Assembly (NCBI GenBank): GCA_016278725.1
Contig: JADQBG010000010.1
Coordinates: 1-35,983 of the forward strand
From: Actinomycetota bacterium
Lineage (GTDB): Bacteria > Actinomycetota > Thermoleophilia > RBG-16-64-13
Direction of reading: 5' to 3'
Length of the DNA: 35,983 bases
Shown here in pieces: positions 8,128 to 16,409 of this stretch. The notes beneath the pieces are model-generated. The model was not told the DNA's origin. It saw only the letters and a list, made by a program, of their open reading frames with translations, and did not search any database. Position 1 is the first letter of the stretch; the number at the start of each line of letters is the position of its first letter. A program made the position numbers and the translations under genes.

Positions 8128-9501
8128 CTAGAAGCCGTAAGAACTCGGGTCGAAACCGGCGACCTTCTTGTAGTCGCTCAGGCACTGATCGATGAACTCG
8201 TCCTCGCTATCAGGCAGGGCCTCCACTTCGCGGCGCGCCTTGTCCAGAGCGTCTTTTTCGAACTCGGTCAGCTGCATCTTGCTATCGCCTGCGATCAGCT
8301 CGGCCGTCTTGAGGACTGCCGCTTTGGACCGGCCGTAGTAGCTGTCGATGTTCTCCACGATGGCCTTGCCGATCTCGTACGAGTTGTCCGGCGAGAGCAT
8401 GAAGCCGTGGACATCACGATACTTGTCGCTCGCGATGTTGATATCGCGCAGGACCTTCTCCTGGCCGAGAGCGATGGAAGCGTTCATCTGAGCCACGTTG
8501 TAGCCCAGGATCTCGGTGAAGACCTCGACGCTCGAGCCGCCGAACATGTCGTGGTACTCAACCGCCTCGTTGCTCCAGAGGTCGACCACGGCCGAGACGA
8601 TGTTGGACTGCATCTCGGAGTGGGCACAGGCCGAGGCCACGCCTTCCATGGTGATGGGAACGCCGGTGATGGCCTTGATGATGGGATCTTCGTACGCGCA
8701 GTCCTTGGTCGGGCCGGTCGCGCCTTGCTCATAGGCCACGAGGGAACGGGCCGCCGAGCACGCACGGGCCAGCGCCGCAAAGGTGTGCGGTAGATCCGTG
8801 GCGGTGTATCCGCCGGCGAGGAACATGGCCGTATTGCCGCGGGCGCAGTCGGTGTCGCCGCCGGGGGTGATGTTGTTCTTCTTGGCCGTTTCCACGATCT
8901 GCGGCCACAGCCAAGCCATATCCCGGCTGGACAGAACGCCGATGCCGAAGATGACGCCGCGGATGTCCTGCCGCTGCACGGCCCAGTCGAAGACCTCTTT
9001 GCCGCCCATGGTCTCGATGGAGAGAACGTCAGCTCCGTTCTCGGCCGTGGAGGCAAAGGTATCCAGCATCCAGGTCAGTTCCTGCGAATCGCGCATGTGC
9101 ACCATATCGGGCTTGCGCAGGTCGGCCACAGTCGAGATCAGGGCCGATTTCAGACCGTACTTGTCGTAGTAGTCCTGCATCTGAGCTTTGGCCTGCTTGA
9201 AGATTGCCGCGGCCCAGTCGGGCTGGCTGGTCATCTGATAGATGTGCTCGAACTCGATTACCAGTGAGGGAAAACCAAGGGCGACACATCTGCCCAGGGC
9301 GTCATCGGTCATCCGCTGGTACTCGCGGAGCAGCTTTTCCTTGGTGTCCGTGCTACCGGGGCGGGGATGCGGGACGATCTGAGGAACGACCCAACCCTTC
9401 CCCAATTCTACCGGGCCGAGACCGATCGAGACCGGGTTCTTCGTGGTGCCGAAGATCATCTCGTCCCAGCTGTTGTATGCCATCGACGTGTACTTCGCCA
9501 T
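8128..9501 (-). CDS. mtaB: MtaB methanol:corrinoid methyltransferase
   Basis: MtaB is a zinc enzyme that cleaves methanol and methylates Co(I) on MtaC. The start is set at the ATG at 9501 (MAKYTSMAYN), behind GGAGGG, rather than at an in-frame ATG 72 bp earlier. This gives 457 aa. The zinc ligands known from the Methanosarcina enzyme (E164, C220, C269) fall at E163 (IETMGGKE), C219 (GDTDC) and C268 (PTKDC), a one-residue register shift. The C-terminal SSYGF resembles the archaeal NYGF end. It is the first gene of the mtaB-mtaC-mtaA-moxR operon and follows a leader of about 240 nt with predicted hairpins. No in-frame stop or frameshift is seen. Confidence 0.95.
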   Translation of the reverse strand: MAKYTSMAYNSWDEMIFGTTKNPVSIGLGPVELGKGWVVPQIVPHPRPGSTDTKEKLLREYQRMTDDALGRCVALGFPSLVIEFEHIYQMTSQPDWAAAIFKQAKAQMQDYYDKYGLKSALISTVADLRKPDMVHMRDSQELTWMLDTFASTAENGADVLSIETMGGKEVFDWAVQRQDIRGVIFGIGVLSSRDMAWLWPQIVETAKKNNITPGGDTDCARGNTAMFLAGGYTATDLPHTFAALARACSAARSLVAYEQGATGPTKDCAYEDPIIKAITGVPITMEGVASACAHSEMQSNIVSAVVDLWSNEAVEYHDMFGGSSVEVFTEILGYNVAQMNASIALGQEKVLRDINIASDKYRDVHGFMLSPDNSYEIGKAIVENIDSYYGRSKAAVLKTAELIAGDSKMQLTEFEKDALDKARREVEALPDSEDEFIDQCLSDYKKVAGFDPSSYGF

Positions 9502-9557
9502 AGGGATCCCTCCGTTTGGAGCGACATGAGTGAGAACCTGAAACCCAGCGCGAGTGC

Positions 9558-9579
9558 CGGCGGAATAAGACATCCGCCG
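9558..9579 (-). promoter_or_regulatory. Leader hairpin upstream of mtaB
   Basis: Arms CGGCGGA (9558-9564) and TCCGCCG (9573-9579) form a perfect 7-bp stem with an 8-nt loop, about 55 nt before the mtaB start codon. It could be part of a regulatory leader. I see no known riboswitch consensus (in particular no cobalamin box). Confidence 0.4.
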
Positions 9580-9655
9580 TGCGCCGGTTACCGCCTATCC
9601 AACGGCATCACCCCCGTTCTGACAGCAGCCAATTTGTAGGAGGGGAAGCTGCGCC

Positions 9656-9689
9656 CGATCACGGAGTCGCCAAAGGGACAAAGTGATCG
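9656..9689 (-). promoter_or_regulatory. Second inverted repeat in the mtaB leader
   Basis: Arms CGATCAC (9656-9662) and GTGATCG (9683-9689) enclose 20 nt. Together with the hairpin at 9558-9579 it suggests a folded 5' untranslated region. Confidence 0.35.
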
Positions 9690-9754
9690 ATCGCAAGTTG
9701 CTTGGAGCCGTAACCCCCCGGTCCGGCTTTGGAAGCGCTCTCCCCGTATACATA

Positions 9755-9783
9755 CTTCTACTATGCTTTTGGACAATGGTCAA
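9755..9783 (-). promoter_or_regulatory. Candidate promoter for mtaBCA-moxR
   Basis: On the minus strand TTGACC (9778-9783) is followed by 17 bp and TAGAAG (9755-9760). The -35 is good and the -10 is weak. A second reading uses TTGTCC with TATGTA slightly downstream. Both lie in the AT-rich patch and imply a leader of roughly 240 nt. Confidence 0.35.
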
Positions 9784-9798
9784 CCCATTCTTTATATA
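9769..9798 (+). promoter_or_regulatory. Candidate promoter for the ABC transporter operon
   Basis: TTGGAC (9769-9774), 18 bp, then TATATA (9793-9798). It is divergent from the candidate mta promoter. The imperfect palindrome TTGnnCAATGnnCAA (9769-9783) covers both -35 boxes, so one bound regulator could control both directions. The leader to the lipoprotein gene would be about 250 nt. Confidence 0.35.
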
Positions 9799-9865
9799 CA
9801 AGGATAAATGTGAATTTTCTAACGAGTAAACGTTGTTTCACGCCTCAAAAAGCATGCGTAAACCG

Positions 9866-9876
9866 AACAAATTGTT
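9866..9876. promoter_or_regulatory. Small palindrome AACAA-A-TTGTT
   Basis: A perfect 5-bp inverted repeat with a 1-bp centre lies in the AT-rich leader of the ABC operon. It is a possible operator half-turn site. It is short and could be chance in AT-rich DNA. Confidence 0.25.
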
Positions 9877-10055
9877 AAACAAGACAAAAGCGCTGGAAAA
9901 CCACGGGACAGCCGTCCGCCGGCCAAGCCGAAACGCCCAGGGTTTATACGATGTGTACAACAGTCTGTCCCGGTCTTCGGCCAGAGGTGCTGATATCGGT
10001 GGCAAGAACGGCTCGGTATCATGGTTCATCTGGGAAACTCCACGAAGGGGGACGA

Positions 10056-10910
10056 ATGACCAAGAAGCTAGGCGTGCTGCTTCTTCTGCTGCTCATGGTT
10101 GCGACTTTCGCCGCAATCGGTTGTGGGGACGACAACGGCTCGTCCGACACCACCGAGGCCGCCGCAGAAGGCGCTACCGACAGCACGGACGAATCCAGCG
10201 AGAGCACTGAAGAGACCGTCGCCGAGACCTCGGGCAGCTTCAACTACGCCATGTCCGGTCTCTACAAGCCGTTCAACTATAAAGACGGCGGCGAACTGGT
10301 CGGCTTCGACGTCGAGATCGGCAAAGAGATCGCCAAGCGCATGGGGATGGAAGCCAACCCGGTGACCAACCCCTGGGAAACCATCATCGAAGGCCTGAAG
10401 TCTTCGAAGTACGACGCAATCGTGGGCTCGATGGCCATTACCGACGAACGACTGGAGCAGGTCAGCTTTTCCCGGCCCTACTACCGCTCCGGCGCGCAGA
10501 TCTTCGTCGACGCGGCCAACAACGACATCACCAGCAAGGAAGACCTGGCCGGCAAGAAGATCGGCGTGGTCAAGGCCTCCACCTTCAAGGACATCGCGGT
10601 CGAATTGACCGACGAGGACAAGGTCGTGGGCTACGACAGCGACGTCATCGCCCTCCAGGATCTCCCCACCGGCCGCGTGGACGCGGTCATCACCGACCAG
10701 GTGGTGGGCTTCTCCGCGATCAACGAGAACGGTCTGGACATCAAGGACGTGGGCGAACCGCTCTACATCGACGAGATGGGCATCGCGGTGCGCAAGGACG
10801 ACACGCAGCTGCTCGAGGGAATCAACAGCGCCCTCGAGGAGATGATCGCCGACGGCACTTACGAACAGATCAGCAACAAGTGGCTCGGCCGGAACATCTT
10901 GGGCGAGTAA
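10056..10910 (+). CDS. ABC transporter substrate-binding lipoprotein, polar amino acid family 3
   Basis: The 284-aa precursor is anchored outside the membrane by a lipid on C23: a KK-led hydrophobic signal is followed by the lipobox AAIGC. A Ser/Thr/Glu-rich linker (about residues 27-60) leads into a family 3 solute-binding domain (SBP_bac_3), with recognisable segments [32 protein letters not shown] and [11 protein letters not shown]. The ATG at 10056 is chosen because AAGGGGG precedes it and the signal peptide starts there. It heads a three-gene importer operon next to a beta-amino-acid-like catabolic cluster. The substrate is probably an amino acid or N-acyl amino acid, which the fold alone cannot decide. 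Confidence 0.9.
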   Translation: MTKKLGVLLLLLLMVATFAAIGCGDDNGSSDTTEAAAEGATDSTDESSESTEETVAETSGSFNYAMSGLYKPFNYKDGGELVGFDVEIGKEIAKRMGMEANPVTNPWETIIEGLKSSKYDAIVGSMAITDERLEQVSFSRPYYRSGAQIFVDAANNDITSKEDLAGKKIGVVKASTFKDIAVELTDEDKVVGYDSDVIALQDLPTGRVDAVITDQVVGFSAINENGLDIKDVGEPLYIDEMGIAVRKDDTQLLEGINSALEEMIADGTYEQISNKWLGRNILGE

Positions 10911-10923
10911 CCGGGTAGCAGCG

Positions 10924-10952
10924 GGGCGGCCCGTCGCACGGGCGGGCCGCCC
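10924..10952 (+). terminator. Intercistronic hairpin after the lipoprotein gene
   Basis: Arms at 10924-10933 and 10943-10952 give a perfect 10-bp GC stem with a 9-nt loop, 14 bp after the stop codon. No T-run follows. Such hairpins behind binding-protein genes commonly stabilise the upstream mRNA, giving more binding protein than permease. Confidence 0.5.
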
Positions 10953-10972
10953 ACCACTCAAGGGGGAATACC

Positions 10973-11662
10973 GTGCTCTCTATCCTCCAGGAACACTTCT
11001 TCGCCTTCCTCGAGGCGACGTCAATGACCCTCCGGCTGACCGCCATCTCTCTGCTCCTGGCCGTGGCCGTCGGCCTGATCGTGGCCTTTCTCAAGCTATC
11101 CCCCAACCGGCTCCTGAATGGCGCGGCCAACGTCTACATCACCGTGATTCGCGGAACCCCGCTTATCGTCCAACTGATGTTCCTGTACTTCGGCATATCC
11201 CGCCTGATCGTGTTGAGCTCCTTCTGGGCGGGAGCTCTGGCCCTGGCCATCCACGCCGGAGCCTACGTCGCCGAGATCTTCCGGGGCGCGATCCAGTCGA
11301 TCGACAAGGGGCAGATGGAAGCTTCTCGCTCCCTGGGCATTCCCTACTGGCAATCGATGCGCCTGGTGGTCCTCCCCCAGGCCTTCCGGCGCGCGGTACC
11401 GCCCCTCGGCAACCAGTTCATCATCGGCCTCAAGGATTCATCCCTGGTCGCCTACCTGGGCGTCTCCGAGATCTACGGCACCGCCCTCAGCATCCAGGCG
11501 GAGAACTTCCAGCCCTTCGAGACCTACGTCGTTGCGGGGATGTATTACCTGGTACTGGTGCTGATCTTCACCCTGCTGGTCAACCGGTTGGAAGCTCGCC
11601 TCGATGTCGAAAAGCGACGAAACGAACCGGAAGTCCCGCAACTGGAGTACGCGACGCCATGA
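10973..11662 (+). CDS. ABC transporter permease, HisM/GlnP family
   Basis: The 229-aa inner-membrane subunit has several hydrophobic segments. It carries the EAA loop ([22 protein letters not shown]) that docks on the ATPase and the conserved RGTPLIVQL motif of the polar amino-acid permease family. The start is GTG at 10973 behind GGGGG. It overlaps the ATPase gene by 4 bp (ATGA), which implies translational coupling. Only one permease gene is present, so the transporter would use a permease homodimer. It presumably transports the ligand of the adjacent lipoprotein. Confidence 0.92.
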   Translation: MLSILQEHFFAFLEATSMTLRLTAISLLLAVAVGLIVAFLKLSPNRLLNGAANVYITVIRGTPLIVQLMFLYFGISRLIVLSSFWAGALALAIHAGAYVAEIFRGAIQSIDKGQMEASRSLGIPYWQSMRLVVLPQAFRRAVPPLGNQFIIGLKDSSLVAYLGVSEIYGTALSIQAENFQPFETYVVAGMYYLVLVLIFTLLVNRLEARLDVEKRRNEPEVPQLEYATP

Positions 11663-12399
11663 GCAATACGGAACACATGATCAAGCTCGAGGACGTGCAC
11701 AAGTACTTCGGCAAACTGCACGTTCTGCGAGGAATCAATCTCGAGGTCGATCGCAGCGACGTGGTGGTGCTGATCGGGCCCAGCGGTTCCGGCAAGAGCA
11801 CCCTGCTCCGCTGCCTGAACTTTCTCGAGCTCGCCCAGCAGGGCTCGATCTACATCGATGGCCAATTGGTGGATCCGGATTCGACGAACCTGGATAAGGT
11901 CCGGGCGCGGGTGGGCATGGTGTTCCAGCACTTCAACCTATTCCCGCACAAGAACGTGCTGGAGAACGTCACGATGGCCCCCATCAATGTGCGCAAGGAG
12001 AAGAAGAAGGCGGCTCGAGAAAAGGCCCGGGCGTTATTGTCCCAGGTCGGCCTCGAGGACAAAGACCGAGCCTATCCTTCTCAACTTTCCGGCGGTCAGA
12101 AGCAGAGAGTGGCCATCGCCCGGGCCCTGGCGATGGAACCCGACATCATGCTCTTCGACGAGGCCACCTCGGCGCTGGACCCCGAACTCGTGGGGGAGGT
12201 GCTGCAGGTCATGCAGGATCTGGCCGCAGAAGGCATGACCATGCTGGTGGTAACCCACGAGATGGGCTTCGCCCGAGAAGTCGCAGACCGCGTGGTCATG
12301 ATGGACGAGGGGCTGATCATCGAAGACAACACGCCCCAGCAAATGTTCGACTCGCCCAAAGAGGAGCGGACCAGCAAGTTCTTGCGCCAGGTCCTCTAG
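11659..12399 (+). CDS. ABC transporter ATP-binding protein, GlnQ family
   Basis: The 246-aa ATPase has Walker [10 protein letters not shown], the Q-loop in [11 protein letters not shown], the signature LSGGQKQR, Walker B IMLFDE with the following ATSALDPE D-loop, and the H-loop histidine in VVTHEMGFA. All match the polar-amino-acid importer ATPases (GlnQ/HisP group). It starts inside the permease stop codon and ends the operon. A 9-bp stem hairpin follows at 12405-12431, and the convergent PucR gene ends just beyond. Confidence 0.93.
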   Translation: MSNTEHMIKLEDVHKYFGKLHVLRGINLEVDRSDVVVLIGPSGSGKSTLLRCLNFLELAQQGSIYIDGQLVDPDSTNLDKVRARVGMVFQHFNLFPHKNVLENVTMAPINVRKEKKKAAREKARALLSQVGLEDKDRAYPSQLSGGQKQRVAIARALAMEPDIMLFDEATSALDPELVGEVLQVMQDLAAEGMTMLVVTHEMGFAREVADRVVMMDEGLIIEDNTPQQMFDSPKEERTSKFLRQVL

Positions 12400-12404
12400 C
12401 GGCG

Positions 12405-12431
12405 CCGGGCCATCTTTCCCGAATGGCCCGG
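12405..12431. terminator. Terminator-like hairpin between the ABC operon and the PucR gene
   Basis: Arms CCGGGCCAT (12405-12413) and ATGGCCCGG (12423-12431) form a perfect 9-bp stem with a 9-nt loop between convergent genes. It probably serves both strands. No T-run is present. Confidence 0.5.
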
Positions 12432-12432
12432 T

Positions 12433-12474
12433 TCAGGTGAGGTTGGCTCAGGTGCGTTGGCTCAGGTGAGGTTG
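12433..12474. repeat. Three imperfect 13-15 bp direct repeats at the PucR 3' end
   Basis: TCAGGTGAGGTTGGC (12433-12447), TCAGGTGCGTTGGC (12448-12461) and TCAGGTGAGGTTG (12462-12474) are in tandem. The last unit includes the PucR stop codon and final residues (NNLT). This probably reflects replication slippage. Confidence 0.6.
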
Positions 12475-14099
12475 TTGGTCGCCTCGAGGTACCGAAAGAG
12501 CACGAGGCCGAAATGAAGGCTCAGGCGATCCATCGGATCCTTGAGGTCGCGACCGGTGATGCTCTCCACCCGCTTCAGGCGATAACGGAGCGTGTGCCGG
12601 TGCACGTAGAGCGAGTCGGCGGTCGCCTGAAGGTTCCCGTGGTTACTGAAGAAAGCATCCACGGTCCCCCGGAGCCGCCGGATGCGCTGATCGTCCGCGA
12701 ACAAGCCGCCAAGGGCGGTGCGGCAGAGCTCGTCCAGCGAAACCCCCTTCTGCTCGAGTTCCACCGCCGTCCGGAACAGGCCCAAGCTTTCGTAGGAAAC
12801 CACCCCTTGCTCAGAGCCGATGAGGGGTCCCAAGCGGTAAGCCACCTCGGCCTCACGCACGCTCCGCTCGAAATCCATCAGGTCGTGCGCGACCATGCCC
12901 ACTCCCACGCGCAGGGGCTCCTCGAGACTGTCGGTCAAGGAGAGCAAGGCCTCGCCGACCGCTTGGGCCTCCTCGGCGGACGTGACTTCAGCCAGGACCA
13001 CCAGCTGCCCCTTGCCTTGCCTGAGCAGAAAACCTTCGACCCGTGAGCAGAGCACGTCCGAGACCAGACTCGCGACCCTAGCCCGGTCTCCGTTCCACCC
13101 CTGCCCGGGGGACACGCCCTGGCTCGGCGGTTCAGAGTCGCGGCCGCTTCCCAAGATCAGGGCGGCGTGCGGCCGATCGAGGTGACAGCCAAAATCCGCG
13201 GCGCGGGCCACTACACCGCTGCGGTCGCGCTCGCCGGCCTGCAGAACGGCATCCATGAACTCGCCCCGCAGTCTAGTGGTTTCGGCGTTGACCGCTTCCC
13301 TGCGCGACAACAACAGAGCGGCGACCGTGGCGGCGTGTCTGAGGGCCACTGCCTCCAGTTCGCGAACCCGTCCTCGGCTTTGCGCGAGGCTGATGTAGCC
13401 ATGGAGATTCGGGCCGGCGCGCACCGGAACCACCAGACACTCTCCGTCATCCAGGACAAAGCGCAGCGTAGGAAGCGGAACTCCCTCAGACGGGTTTCCC
13501 GCGGGCGAGGTCTCGATCAGGCCGGCGAGGACCTCTTGGGTGGCGTCACTCGGCCGCCCCTCTACCGGAAGGCCGGAAGCATTCCACAAGACGACCTCTC
13601 CCGTGGTCCAGCGGCCCATGAGCTCAACGAGTTCGGCAAGTTCCGCATCCTCGAGCGCCAGGCGGGTCAACTCAGAGTGGACCTCCTCCGAGGCGTGAAG
13701 CAGCTCGTACTGGCGGTTCACCAATCTCTCCAGTACGGCGTGAGTGATATCGGAAAAGTTGAGTGTGGGTGGCAAGTCGATCAGAGGGAGGCGAACTTCG
13801 TCTGCCGCTTCACGCATTGCGGCAGGAATCTCGTCCAGATAGAAACCGGTAATCACGGCCAGCCCGGCGAGGCCTCTCGCTGCCAGACCTTCCACGTACT
13901 TGCGCTGACGCAGGGGTTCTTCGTTCAACTGATAGGCCGTGGTCACCAGAAGTTCACCCGGCTCCAAGCGGCCGACGTCCTCGAGCACTTCGACTATCGT
14001 CACCCAGCGGACCTCGTTGTCAAGGCCCTTCGCCCCGGCCACCAATCGGCCTCGACTCAGCGGGTCCAGCTCGAGAATCTCCCTCATGGTCAGTGACAC
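12462..14099 (-). CDS. PucR-family transcriptional regulator
   Basis: The 545-aa protein has an N-terminal PucR ligand domain (about residues 1-125), a middle GGDEF-like/CdaR region, and a C-terminal PucR-type helix-turn-helix with YVHRHTLRYRLKRVE followed by GRDL. Such regulators usually activate catabolic operons for purines, amino acids or amines in response to a pathway ligand. The GTG at 14099, with GAGG 8 nt upstream, is preferred over an ATG four codons later. It is divergent from the aminotransferase gene across 179 bp containing several palindromes, so it is the likely regulator of the catabolic operon and perhaps of the importer. Confidence 0.88.
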   Translation of the reverse strand: MSLTMREILELDPLSRGRLVAGAKGLDNEVRWVTIVEVLEDVGRLEPGELLVTTAYQLNEEPLRQRKYVEGLAARGLAGLAVITGFYLDEIPAAMREAADEVRLPLIDLPPTLNFSDITHAVLERLVNRQYELLHASEEVHSELTRLALEDAELAELVELMGRWTTGEVVLWNASGLPVEGRPSDATQEVLAGLIETSPAGNPSEGVPLPTLRFVLDDGECLVVPVRAGPNLHGYISLAQSRGRVRELEAVALRHAATVAALLLSRREAVNAETTRLRGEFMDAVLQAGERDRSGVVARAADFGCHLDRPHAALILGSGRDSEPPSQGVSPGQGWNGDRARVASLVSDVLCSRVEGFLLRQGKGQLVVLAEVTSAEEAQAVGEALLSLTDSLEEPLRVGVGMVAHDLMDFERSVREAEVAYRLGPLIGSEQGVVSYESLGLFRTAVELEQKGVSLDELCRTALGGLFADDQRIRRLRGTVDAFFSNHGNLQATADSLYVHRHTLRYRLKRVESITGRDLKDPMDRLSLHFGLVLFRYLEATNNLT

Positions 14100-14131
14100 A
14101 GACTGGTCCTCTTCTCCGGTTCGTACAGCAT

Positions 14132-14206
14132 TTACAGTCCTGTAAGTATGGGCGGCGGAATTGGCTTGTACAAGTGGTCCAACCGACCGCGCATATTTGT
14201 GGACCA
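14132..14206. promoter_or_regulatory. Palindromic operator candidates between PucR and aminotransferase genes
   Basis: Three dyads lie within 75 bp: TTACAG-TC-CTGTAA (14132-14145), CTTGTACAAG (14165-14174), and TGGTCCA...TGGACCA (14175-14181 and 14200-14206, 18-bp spacer). They sit in the shared control region of divergent genes, where PucR would be expected to bind. A TATAAG at about 14239 could be the -10 for the aminotransferase operon, but its -35 is poor. Confidence 0.45.
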
Positions 14207-14278
14207 GCCCGCCAATAGTACGACGCCACGCCCGCTGCTATAAGTGGCTGAACGCGCCACCCTGGGGGGAAGATCTCC

Positions 14279-15658
14279 ATGCCTTTGATCACGCCGTTCC
14301 TCGATCGCGCCTATCCGCTGGCAGTAAGGGGAGAGGGCAGCTACATCTATGACGCCGAAGGCACCGCCTACCTGGACGGCTGCTCCGGCGCCGTCACCGC
14401 GGCTATCGGCCACGGGGTGGATGAGATCGTCGAGGCGATGACCGAGCAGGCGGCGCGCATCTGCTTCTCCTACCGGGGTCAGTTCTCCAACCCCCCCGCC
14501 GAAATGCTGGCCGAGGAGCTCAGAAGCCAGGCTCCCGGAGATCTGGACTGGGTCTTCTTCGTCAATAGCGGATCCGAAGCCATGGAGACGGCGCAGAAGA
14601 TCGCCGTGCAGTATTGGCGAGAAAGGTTGATGCCCACCAAGACCATCGTGCTGGGCCGTTCTCTGGGCTATCACGGCATCACCCTGGGAGCCCTGAGCAT
14701 GTCCGGCCACGTTGTGCGCCGGCGGCTCTTCGCCCCGCTGCTCCACGGTTTTCCTGTGGTCGCTCCTCCTTACTGCTACCGCTGCCCGCTGGGCCGGTCC
14801 TATCCCTCCTGCGGTATCGCGTGTGCCGACGACTTGGAGGAGAAGGTGACCTCGATCGGCGCCCACTCCATCGCCGGGTTCGCCGTGGAACCGGTGATCG
14901 GCGCGGCCGGAGGGGCGATTCCGCCCCCGCCGGAGTATTTTCCCCGAATCAAAGAGATCTGCGAGCGCCATCACATTCTCTTGATCGCCGACGAAGTGAT
15001 GACCGGTTGCGGCCGAACCGGGTACGCGCATGCCCTTGATCACTGGCACGTGCAGGCCGATCTGGTCGCGCTGGGCAAAGGGCTGACCGCAGGATACACC
15101 CCGCTGGCCGCCACTTTGGTGAGCGATGCGGTGGTGCAGACCATCCGCGACGGCTCGGGGGCCATCATGAGCGGCCACACCTTCTCGGGGAACCCGCTCT
15201 CCTGCGCCGTGGCCCTCGCCGTATGCCGCTACATGACCGAACACAAGCTCGTGGAGAGGTCCCGCTCCATGGAAGCGGTGCTCGCGCACAGGCTGGGAGA
15301 ACTCGAAGAAAGGCACCCCGCCGTTGGTAACGTGCGCGGCATGGGCATGCTCTGGGGCGCCGAACTGATCGCCGACCGCTTGACGCGAACGCCCTTCCCC
15401 TCGTCCTGCCAGGCCACGGCCCGACTGGTGCAGGCGGCCCAAGACCGGGGCCTCCTGCTCTATCCGGCGCTCGCAGGGGCGGATTCGCGGCCGGGCGATG
15501 CGGTCATCATCGCTCCTCCTCTGAACATCTCGGAGACCGACCTCGACCGCCTTATCGCCATTCTCGACGACGCCCTTTATGACGTCGAAGAGCAACTGCA
15601 GTCGGACATATGGACGGTACACGGCGCCGAGACCGCCGGGTGTGAGTCGGGCCGATGA
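14279..15658 (+). CDS. Class III PLP-dependent aminotransferase
   Basis: The 459-aa fold-type I enzyme has the NSGSEA phosphate-binding motif (about 96-101), YHG (131-133), D238 in IADEV for the PLP ring nitrogen, and the Schiff-base lysine K267 in ALGKGLTAGY. Class III enzymes act on omega- or beta-amino groups and amines. A four-cysteine cluster (C166, C169, C178, C182; pattern CYRCP...YPSCGIAC) lies between the PLP motifs and may bind a metal or be structural. The ATG follows GGGGGGAAG. The following CoA-transferase and thiolase genes suggest that its product is a 3-oxo acid, so a beta-amino acid substrate is inferred. Confidence 0.9.
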   Translation: MPLITPFLDRAYPLAVRGEGSYIYDAEGTAYLDGCSGAVTAAIGHGVDEIVEAMTEQAARICFSYRGQFSNPPAEMLAEELRSQAPGDLDWVFFVNSGSEAMETAQKIAVQYWRERLMPTKTIVLGRSLGYHGITLGALSMSGHVVRRRLFAPLLHGFPVVAPPYCYRCPLGRSYPSCGIACADDLEEKVTSIGAHSIAGFAVEPVIGAAGGAIPPPPEYFPRIKEICERHHILLIADEVMTGCGRTGYAHALDHWHVQADLVALGKGLTAGYTPLAATLVSDAVVQTIRDGSGAIMSGHTFSGNPLSCAVALAVCRYMTEHKLVERSRSMEAVLAHRLGELEERHPAVGNVRGMGMLWGAELIADRLTRTPFPSSCQATARLVQAAQDRGLLLYPALAGADSRPGDAVIIAPPLNISETDLDRLIAILDDALYDVEEQLQSDIWTVHGAETAGCESGR

Positions 15659-15710
15659 CGCGGCCGACCCGACGGCACTCCAGACCGTCGCCGGACCGGG
15701 CAAGGTAGCG

Positions 15711-16409
15711 TTGACCTTAGCCGCAGAACCCGGCAAGGTGGCGCCCCTCAACCGCGCGCTCGAAGTCTTCCACGACGGCATGACCCTGATGTTCGGTGGC
15801 TTCGGAGGGGTGGGCACTCCGCCCACGCTGATACGGGCGATACTCGAGTCCGGGGTCCGCGATCTGACCCTCATCGGCAACGACTCCGGTTTTCCCGAAG
15901 TGGGAGTCGGCCCACTAATCGTCAACCGTCGGGTCAGCCGGCTGATCGTTTCCCACATCGGCTCAAACCCCGTAGCGGGCAAGCAGATGACCGACGGAGA
16001 ACTGCGCGTGGAGTTCAGCCCGCAGGGCACCCTCGCCGAGCGGATCAGGGCAGGAGGCGTCGGTCTCGGCGGCATCCTCGTAGACGTGGGCCTGGATACG
16101 ATCGCCGGGGAAGGCAAACAGATGCTGGTCCTCGAGGACGGGGTGACGTACCTGGTGGAGTCCGCACTTACCGCGGAGGTTGCCATCGTTCACGCCCGGA
16201 AGGCCGACCGCTCCGGGAATCTGCTGTTCGACAAGACGGCGCGCAACTTCAATCCTTTCGTGGCCATGGCCGGAGATTTCACCATTGCCGAAGCCGACGA
16301 GATCGTTCCGGTGGGAGAACTGGATCCGGAGGAGATCGTCACCCCGGGCATCTTCGTGGACATGATCGTGCAGAGCGAGGGAGTGGGGTGGAAGTGGGCC
16401 TGGGAGTAA
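15711..16409 (+). CDS. atoD: 3-oxoacid CoA-transferase, alpha subunit (AtoD/ScoA family)
   Basis: This subunit has the glycine-rich motif GGFGGVGTP and the SARNFNP-like segment TARNFNPF, together with LTLIGND and SHIGSNP stretches as in AtoD. The reading frame is open back to 15579. I choose TTG at 15711 (AAGG just upstream) because it puts the conserved DGMTLMFGGF about 22 residues from the start, as in E. coli AtoD. GTG at 15642 (overlapping the aminotransferase) or GTG at 15738 are alternatives. With the beta subunit it transfers CoA from an acyl-CoA to a 3-oxo acid. About 232 aa with this start. Confidence 0.85.
   Translation: MTLAAEPGKVAPLNRALEVFHDGMTLMFGGFGGVGTPPTLIRAILESGVRDLTLIGNDSGFPEVGVGPLIVNRRVSRLIVSHIGSNPVAGKQMTDGELRVEFSPQGTLAERIRAGGVGLGGILVDVGLDTIAGEGKQMLVLEDGVTYLVESALTAEVAIVHARKADRSGNLLFDKTARNFNPFVAMAGDFTIAEADEIVPVGELDPEEIVTPGIFVDMIVQSEGVGWKWAWE

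Noticed and set aside
9502..10055. Possible cobalamin or other known riboswitch ahead of mtaB or the ABC operon.
   Set aside because: No B12 box or other consensus element was visible. Only unclassified inverted repeats were found.
9951..10055. An upstream in-frame ATG that would extend the lipoprotein by 35 residues.
   Set aside because: The extension would bury the signal peptide, and the inner ATG at 10056 has a strong ribosome-binding site.
9833..10210. A 125-codon frame overlapping the start of the ABC lipoprotein gene.
   Set aside because: It overlaps the signal peptide region of a clear lipoprotein in another frame and lacks a ribosome-binding site.
14132..16186. A 684-codon open frame on the minus strand, opposite the aminotransferase and CoA-transferase genes.
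   Set aside because: It shows low-complexity Arg/Gly/His composition and no domain, while the plus strand carries conserved enzymes.
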